Assembly (NCBI GenBank): GCA_038087015.1
Contig: JASBNA010000001.1
Location: forward strand, 1,178,001 to 1,242,000
Reading direction: 5' to 3'
Length of the DNA stretch: 64,000 nt
Source of the DNA: Cerrena zonata
Taxonomy: Eukaryota > Basidiomycota > Agaricomycetes > Polyporales > Cerrenaceae
Of the stretch, positions 57,842-64,000 are shown in pieces; position 1 is the stretch's first letter, and each line of letters opens with the position of its first letter. Below the pieces are notes generated by a model. It saw nothing but the letters and a program-made list of their open reading frames with translations. It made no database searches and had not been told where the DNA came from. Position numbers and translations under genes: made by a program.

Positions 57842-58188
57842 TCTGATAACATACCCCACTTCACATTTTTCAATCCGTCCCTTTTCTCACCCGCACCACT
57901 TTCGTACCTGTCACGCTTCCTTGTATAGATTTGCTTTTAAGTAATTGTAGGCATTATACGACTCCTTTAGCTATAGCTGTAACCATTCCAATCCTGGATG
58001 TTGTATTCTACTTGTGTATTGCAACTGAACTATTTCTTGTCTCCGTATCTTCCGTTACCTCCGCGTGAAAATGAGCTCCAGACCAATATGCCGTAGCCGA
58101 TCATCGAAACTTCTTTTCTACCTACGCTCATTTATCCTACGAAAACCGGCCGAACTTGATCTCTGTATCCTCCTATCGTCGTACTATA
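57842..58188. other. Intergenic, DRE2 terminator and BCD1 promoter
   Basis: T- and CT-rich, with a CT-rich leader directly before the next ATG. No coding signal. Confidence 0.4.
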
Positions 58189-59786
58189 ATGGAAGAGAAC
58201 GCCATCGCTGGCCCAAGCAACGCACAAGACGTCGAATCTCCCAACGACCCTGAGGTCGAGGACATTACAACAGATTCTACCCAATCACCCATATGTTCGA
58301 TCTGCATCAAAAACCCGGCAAGATACACTTGTCCACGATGTTCTGTCCGTACTTGTTCTCTACCTTGTTCACAAACCCATAAAACGCAAGGCGAAGGATG
58401 CTCAGGTGTCCGAAACAAAGCTGCTTATGTGCCGATGAACCAATATGGGTATATGGCTCTCATGGATGATTATACGTTCCTGGAAGATGTTGGGAGACAA
58501 GTGGGAGAATGGGGTAAGAAGATTGTCCAGGGTGGGTATGCTCATTCAGGTGAAGGTGGTTCGAGGGGTGGAAGAGGACGAGGAAGAGGACGAGGGAGGG
58601 GAAGAGCGATGAGCATGGGTGTGGATGCGAGGCATCATCCGGGGAGGAATAAGAGGGAGACATTGAAGATGGAGATGGACTTTCGGGACATTGAAATCGA
58701 TATGCTCCCTACCGGTATGGAACGAAGGACTTTGAATCAATCGACATGGGATATCAAGTATGTAGCAGGTGTAATCTCTGCATGTATTTCGTTTCATAAT
58801 AACATGTCATTGTTTTCTTTGAATCACTCTACTCGCGCCACCTTTGATCCTAAAGAAACAAAACTGCTCTCCTAACCGTCGAATTCATATTCCACCCTCC
58901 ACCCAACCAATACCCCTCCATTGCACCCGAAAAGCCCTACAAATTCCTAACACACCGCAACAGACTCCAAGACAGCATCCTCACATGTGTCCAGAGCAAA
59001 CTCGCCGAACGGGGCAAATCCAAAAAGGGCGAATCCTCGATCCCGGTATGGGTGATCGACTTGGTAGCACCAAGTTCAGAAGACCCAGACGCGTTCACCA
59101 AGCCTACTTGTGTAATGCAAACCAAACTGGATCCACTCGCATCTCTCCAATCTAGGTCAACGATCTTGAGGCCGGGTCATATCGTCCGAGATGGATATTA
59201 CAAGTTAGACCCGACAGAATCTTTGGAAAAAGTTCTCAGGCACAAACAATTCGTCGAGTTTCCGACGATTGAGATTTGGGAGGATGGGTCCTTCACGGGG
59301 ACAGTCGTAGACGACCGGGGAGCTGTGATGCTAGATAGTGAGGATGAGAGGAAGCCGAAGCGGCGGAAGTTGAATGTGAAGGAAGGCAAGAAGGCGATTA
59401 ATGGGTTGCTTGGAGGGTATGGGAGTGGGAGCGACGATGAAGATGAAGAAAAGGCAGAGGAGAAGAATGTCATGGGGATGTTGGCCGGATACGCAGGGAG
59501 CGATGATGAAGGTGATGGGGAGGGTCAGGAGGAGAGCTCGAGCAAACCTATCAAGCATGAAGAACCTCCCATAAGTCCTCTTGACGAAGATGGATGGGGC
59601 GATGAAGATGCTGAGGGTGATACTGACGACGAGTATGTTGAAGAATCGGCGGAGAATGTCGCTGCTATGCTCGAGAAACTTCGACAGGCTGGTGCGTTGC
59701 GAGACCCGAGTGGGGATGGTCGGATAGCACTTGGGGACGATGAAGAGCAGGTCGACTGGGGTGACTCCGGGGACGAAATATCATAG
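58189..59786 (+). CDS. BCD1: Box C/D snoRNP assembly factor Bcd1 (ZNHIT6 family)
   Basis: Nucleolar factor needed for box C/D snoRNA stability. Exon 1 carries a HIT zinc finger, ICSICIKNPARYTCPRCSVR followed by TCSLPCSQTHKTQGEGC. LMDDYTFLEDVGRQVGEWGK follows, as in the family. An Arg/Gly-rich insert (about residues 125-140) is reminiscent of RGG motifs. One intron (donor GTATGT, acceptor CTAAAG) joins STWDIK to NKTALLTVEFIFHPP. The second exon contains LEKVLRHKQFVEFPTIEIWE and a long acidic tail rich in Asp/Glu/Gly, ending DWGDSGDEIS. The start at 58189 begins MEENAIAGPS; the in-frame Met at 58156 is less likely. Confidence 0.88.
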
Positions 59787-59870
59787 ATAATACAGGGCAT
59801 TTCGTCCAGGACATTTACTGCACGTAATGTACTTCGCGGGCAGTCATCGAAGTTATTCCGCGGTTATTAA

Positions 59871-60694
59871 TTAAACGTCTTGTCGTCTTAAATCGAGGAG
59901 ACCTTTCATAAGAAGCTGGACTTCCAACACATTATCAACGTATTGGCTGAGGGGACTGTCCTTGCTACTGGTCACTGGAGTAGCCGTCTTCACTTCGACT
60001 TCCCAAAGTGTCTGTTGAGAAGCGGGGATCGGTTTCTGTGTCTTTGGATCGACCTGTTCCTGTTGGAACATTTGAATCACCAAGGGTCCTTTCCGAAAGA
60101 CATAACCTCGTTTGTATAGCTGAGACCTGCGTCTGTGTTATTCAAATCAAATTATTATCAGTATGTTTTCGTAGGAGTACAATATAGCACGTACACATAT
60201 CCCAGGGCAGACGCGAAACTCAGAGCATCTCCTTGAACCTGCATGGTAGCCCAAGGTCTTACAGTAGCATCAGGGTGTACACGAACAGACTCGGGCTTCA
60301 AATACGAATAGAGAACCCTATGCGTCGAACCCAAAGTCACATTCATAATCTCCTGAGGTAGAGGAGACAGTAACACAAATATAACGTACCACTTCCCGTC
60401 CGGTTCAAGCAACTCCTTCTTAGCACGTAGAAGAACAGGATCGACGCCTCTCTCTCGTTGCATGTTCACATCGAATGGTTCGAATACGAGTTCACGCGTA
60501 TGCATTTGATGAGCAGACTCGCTGTGGAGTGTTATACGGTTCATGATCGCTATACAATATTCAATTCAGGATGGTTATTGAATTAGGCTGAGCATACCAG
60601 GAAGGTCTTTCGAGAAAAACTCTCCAAAGAGAGCAATCTCGTAGGTTGTGTTGCCCTCGGAGGGTTTCCCTCGAGAGGCTTGTCGCATCGACAT
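59871..60694 (-). CDS. MED18: Mediator head-module subunit 18
   Basis: Part of the RNA polymerase II Mediator head, paired with Med20. Exon 1 (from 60694) gives MSMRQASRGK and TTYEIALFGEFFSKDLP. Splicing to the next exon gives IMNRITLHSESAHQMHTREL and VFEPFDV. After an intron (from about 60389, acceptor GCATAG) comes LYSYLKPESVRVHPDATVRP, then GDALSFASALGY. The last exon gives a Gly-Tyr strand and LVIQMFQQEQVDPKT, with the end LLMKGLLDLRRQDV. Strand order matches fungal Med18. The third intron is a multiple of three and lacks a stop, so the unspliced frame stays open. Stops 84 bp from BCD1. Confidence 0.85.
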
Positions 60695-61069
60695 GATGAT
60701 ATTGAAGTAAGATCTTATGCAGCTGTCAGTGGCATGATCGAACTTCTAAAGTGACACTCGTAAACAAAGCACCATTCACTCAGATCTTGGATCCCAGATC
60801 AAGGGGCACCCTAACGATCTCATTCCAACCATTTCACAAATTGACGCAGTTACAACATCCAGATCAATCAAATCACTTCGTCAAGTAATAACCAGTAAGA
60901 CAAGATAGTAAGAATGTGTTTAAAAAACCTGTAATGTGGGGAAAAAGTAAGATGTAGTAGCTAGAGTGGGGACACGGGTTATGGTAAGACACAATAATAC
61001 GTTAGGAAAGGTCGAAACCGCAAAGCAAAAAAGAAGTCATAATTGGCATGAAAAAGACTCCGTCTCTCT
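60695..61069. other. Intergenic, MED18 promoter
   Basis: 375 bp in tandem minus-strand spacing. AT-rich near the forkhead stop. No element recognised. Confidence 0.4.
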
Positions 61070-62341
61070 CTATTCTTGAGGAACCTCTCCAGGATTAGGC
61101 TGCTGAGGCATTCCATGTGGGTGTCCCGGCGGAGGAGCACCTTGCATCCCTTGCATGAGAGGATCGCCAGGATGGGTCATCATCGCACGCAGTCTCCACC
61201 ACATCTGTCTGAACCATTCTTGGTTCCCAGCCTTCTCTTGATCTTCCGTCATTCTCGTGAGGTTGCCTAATTCGGTTCGCCAGGCAGTATGCCAGTCAAC
61301 GTTTCCGTGTTCGTCGTACGGGAGACTCTCCTCTGGGAACATTATTGGTGGGTAACGCATATTGGGAGGTGGGGGAGCCGATGGTGCCATCATCGAGAAG
61401 TTCGGATCAAACCTATGGAAAGCAGTATGAGTCAGAAACAAAAATTCTACGCAATACAACTGAGGACGTACGGAGCAGGATATGCAGGCTGATACGCAGG
61501 TTGTCGACTCGGGCCAGCAGCATTGGGATCGATAACCTGAGGTGGAACATACTGAGCATTCGGATCGGGGAACCCAGGACTCTGAGCATCGGGATGATAA
61601 TCCACGTCTTCTTCAAGGGGATGTTGTGATGGTTGACTCTGGCTCTGAGATTGTTTCGAGCTTGAACCTTTCTTTTTCTTCCTTACACGATGGACACCCT
61701 GTTCGTGGATCGACGTTATCGTTGACAGTCCAGTACGAACCCTTGCCCCGATCGGTCAGTGGTCGTGGGACTTTCTCGAAACATGGGTTCAAGGAGAGGT
61801 TATGCCTGACGGAGTTCTAGGGAGAGGGGTAAAGAGTTGAGAGGTCTAGGTTTGTAGTAAGGTGAAGTTGAGGGTGGTTTTTACCTTCCAGCCTGGAGGT
61901 GCACTTCGAAAATACGGAAACTAGATAAGAAAGTCAATGAGCTTTCTCTACAGACAATTTTGGAGATAAATAACGTACTCTGGACTCGATAGCATAGTAG
62001 ATATCCTCCAAAAGCAGTTTCTGGTTCGGGGCACCTTTGATCGCGTATCTGCAATACAAGACCAAACATGAACAATCCCATCCTCCCGGCAAAACTCAAG
62101 ACTATTGTCTCTTGTTTATGGAAACGCACCGAATGAGGGTCGAATACGGATAGAACGGTTTACTCCCAGGTGGTCCGTCGCGTAATGAATCCAGATTGAT
62201 AGGCAAGCCTCCGGTCAAGTCATTGTTATTATCGGGGTAGTAGGAGTTTACGGGAGGATGCATGACCTGAGGATGCGGAGGCGGAGGCTGTTGCATCATC
62301 TCCTGAGGTATGACGGTCTGCTGCTGGGCCATGATAGGCAA
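61070..62341 (-). CDS. Forkhead transcription factor with an apparent frameshift
   Basis: DNA-binding regulator. Start [14 protein letters not shown] (62341) or the next Met (62332); the N-terminus is Pro/Gln-rich. Joined exons give the complete forkhead: [78 protein letters not shown]. After DNVDPRTG the frame changes: the basic wing [15 protein letters not shown] and the Pro-rich rest, down to NPGEVPQE at 61070, are one base out of phase at the CCC of 61697-61699. Two G instead of three on the minus strand would give one continuous protein. It could be a sequence error, a mutant allele, or an intron from GTCGAT that skips the basic wing. Confidence 0.8.
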
Positions 62342-63433
62342 TCCTGACTCTTCGAAACAACACGAAAAGCCGCAAACACGAAGAGAGGGTGAAGCACAGC
62401 GAGAGACTCAGTCGAGACAGGACTCGAGACCAGGGGAAACGGCGAAAACGAGTCGAACACGATTATGTCATCTCTATCCGTGCGAACTGATTGCCCTCTG
62501 CGCACGGGCCACACAACGAGGGCCGTCGAGGGCCGAAGGGCAGGCAAGTGTAGCTGGTCATCGTTCGCAGTGTCGAGCGGGTTGTGCTGTTGCGACGAGC
62601 AGGGCGGGATGGAGGGCGGGGGAGAGAAAGGGGTGCGGAGGTCAAAAATACTGTTTGCGACGTTCAAACACACTCATACAAAGCCCAAAGCGTTGAAAAC
62701 CATCGAAAACAAATTTGATCCTGGCAAGCACAAGAACACATATACAAACTTTGGTTCGAACAAACTGTGCACAAATCGTCCATCACACCTCCCGCGGCCG
62801 CCTTCCTCTAGGCCTTCGTCGCCATCCTCAAACACACCCTATTTTTCTGCCTCATCAATCTCCCCCCATGTCGCCATGTTCCATTTTTATTTTCTCTTCG
62901 CAATTGCGAAAAGTGCGGTTCCAGTTCTTTGTTTGTTTTTTGCTGAGCTAGCGGGGTGGCAACTCTAGATCGTTTAGGTCCATGCTCGCAATAATCCCAA
63001 ATGTGGATTGATCATATTTTTGTTTGGTACATTGCAAAATAGAGGAAAACAAGAGCATCTTGAGTACCAGTGTATCACCGAGCTGCCCGTCTCCATAGTA
63101 CCAGAACACGGAACAGTGTTGTTATTTCAATATTCTATCTATACATTACGAATATCCCTGTACTATATATTAACTTATATACATTGTTAAATCCGTATGG
63201 TATCAGAATCAGACTGTTTGTTTGTTCATCTGTCGATAGAGAGAAATGTCAATCGGTTTCATTTTGACACTAGGTTTACTGGGCTTCCAGTGATGCCACC
63301 ATTGATGATGACGCAATGGAAACAAGATGATGTCCGTTCGATGAGGATTATTCATGAGCATATCGGCTACGATGTGCTCCATGATGCTGCCAGATATACT
63401 CAGCCTAAGACGTTCAAATGCGGAGTGCAACGC
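62342..63433. other. Intergenic or unresolved 5' region of the right-end gene
   Basis: Holds the forkhead promoter (CT-rich on the minus strand from 62342 to 62640). Around 63125-63190 it is AT-rich with TATATATT-like sequence that could be a core promoter for the right-end gene. Upstream exons of that gene may be here but were not identified. Confidence 0.4.
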
Positions 63434-64000
63434 ATGGTTTCGCCTGCTCATCGTCTCCAAAATCACTGGTTTGTGGAGGTCTTCGCTGCCAAATACAGCT
63501 GCCTATCTGGCAAAGATAGAAGGATGCCAATTTCAATTCAGTGTAGACTTGAGAGATCACCAATGTCAATATCCAATGACGTCACGAGGATGTGTCAACG
63601 CAAAAGTGGCAGCAGCCACAATGGGCGCCCAACACTCTCAACTCCAATGTCCTCGGTGCAGGATGACAGCGAACAGAACAAGGATGCTATCCGCATAAAG
63701 ATACCAGACCGTTATTACCTCTTGCCGGGGACTGCTGTTATTGTAGGAACGACTATTGGGCTCTTTCGTGGTTCACGTCGTGAATCACTGCGATTCTTGG
63801 CTGAAAACGTCCATCGACCTCCTACGACGGTGCAAGGATGGTATTTCTATCAAAAGACTAAGAACTATCGTGTTCTACTGGGTGGTCTGAAAGAGGCCGG
63901 AGCGAATGCGGCGAAGCTCGGTGCGACCGCCATGGGATGGGTGGCTATAGAAGAGGGATGTAAAAGAGCCGGGTTGGACGATATTGGAGAAGTCGCAGCG
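63434..64000 (+). CDS. Partial membrane-like protein of unknown function
   Basis: The frame is open for 189 codons to the window edge, so the gene is cut off. From an internal Met at 63647 (MSSVQDDSEQ) the sequence looks strongly protein-like: IRIKIPDRYYLLPGTAVIVG, then TTIGLFRGSRRESLRFLAEN, HRPPTTVQGWYFYQKTKNYR and GLKEAGANAAKLGATAMGWV. Gly-spaced hydrophobic helices (LLPGTAVIVGTTIGLFRG; GATAMGWVAIEEG) suggest a small inner-membrane protein, loosely like Tim17-type proteins. I do not recognise the family with confidence. The part between 63434 and 63646 may be leader or intron, so 63647 is an equally good start. Confidence 0.55.
   Translation, partial: MVSPAHRLQNHWFVEVFAAKYSCLSGKDRRMPISIQCRLERSPMSISNDVTRMCQRKSGSSHNGRPTLSTPMSSVQDDSEQNKDAIRIKIPDRYYLLPGTAVIVGTTIGLFRGSRRESLRFLAENVHRPPTTVQGWYFYQKTKNYRVLLGGLKEAGANAAKLGATAMGWVAIEEGCKRAGLDDIGEVAA

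Noticed and set aside
1..64000. tRNA, rRNA, CRISPR or viral genes
   Set aside because: No clover-leaf A/B-box pairs, rRNA blocks, spaced repeat arrays or viral domains were noticed; a tRNAscan run would be needed to exclude tRNAs fully.

Overview
This is a gene-dense stretch of a filamentous basidiomycete nuclear genome, most likely an Agaricomycete. The evidence is many short GT-AG introns (about 50-70 nt) in nearly every gene, short intergenic gaps, frequent divergent and convergent pairs, and CT-rich leaders. The content is mostly conserved eukaryotic housekeeping genes: PLP1, DOM34, URA3, UBA1, DPH1, DPH6, DRE2, BCD1, MED18, STEEP, the NPC1-type sterol transporter and the STRIPAK subunit Far11/STRIP. 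No rRNA, tRNA, CRISPR array or autonomous transposon was seen. All gene models come from reading splice sites by eye.

Left third (1-23 kb): PLP1 and DOM34 are divergent, and DOM34 converges on URA3. A secreted glutaminase-A-like enzyme and a GH18 chitinase follow, both on the minus strand, with non-coding stretches between them. This part also holds the least familiar genes: two short paralogous proteins of unknown function (9363-9587 plus; 19085-19312 minus), a Pro/Ser-rich protein (14739-15532), and a WTAP/Mum2-like coiled-coil protein with a long RD/RE-repeat tail (17337-18662). A STEEP homologue with a probable GC-AG intron and a 23-nt exon is divergent to an ankyrin-repeat protein.

Middle (23-40 kb): a sucrose/maltose-type MFS transporter, then DPH6 divergent to UBA1. 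After a 1.5-kb gap comes a probable regulator with two homeodomain-like segments. Next to it lies a 359-bp MITE with perfect 36-bp terminal inverted repeats and TA target sites. A PCL-type cyclin is divergent to the STRIPAK gene.

Right third (40-64 kb): Far11/STRIP, DPH1, NPC1/NCR1, an RNPS1-like splicing factor, a C2H2 zinc-finger protein, a cytochrome-b5-reductase-like flavoprotein, DRE2, BCD1, MED18, and a forkhead factor whose frame breaks by one base just after the DNA-binding domain. The window ends inside an unidentified membrane-like protein.

Functional threads, probably coincidental in position: translation quality and eEF2 modification (DOM34, DPH1, DPH6), Fe-S assembly (DRE2, on which the Fe-S radical enzyme DPH1 depends indirectly), and RNA processing (WTAP-like, RNPS1-like, BCD1).
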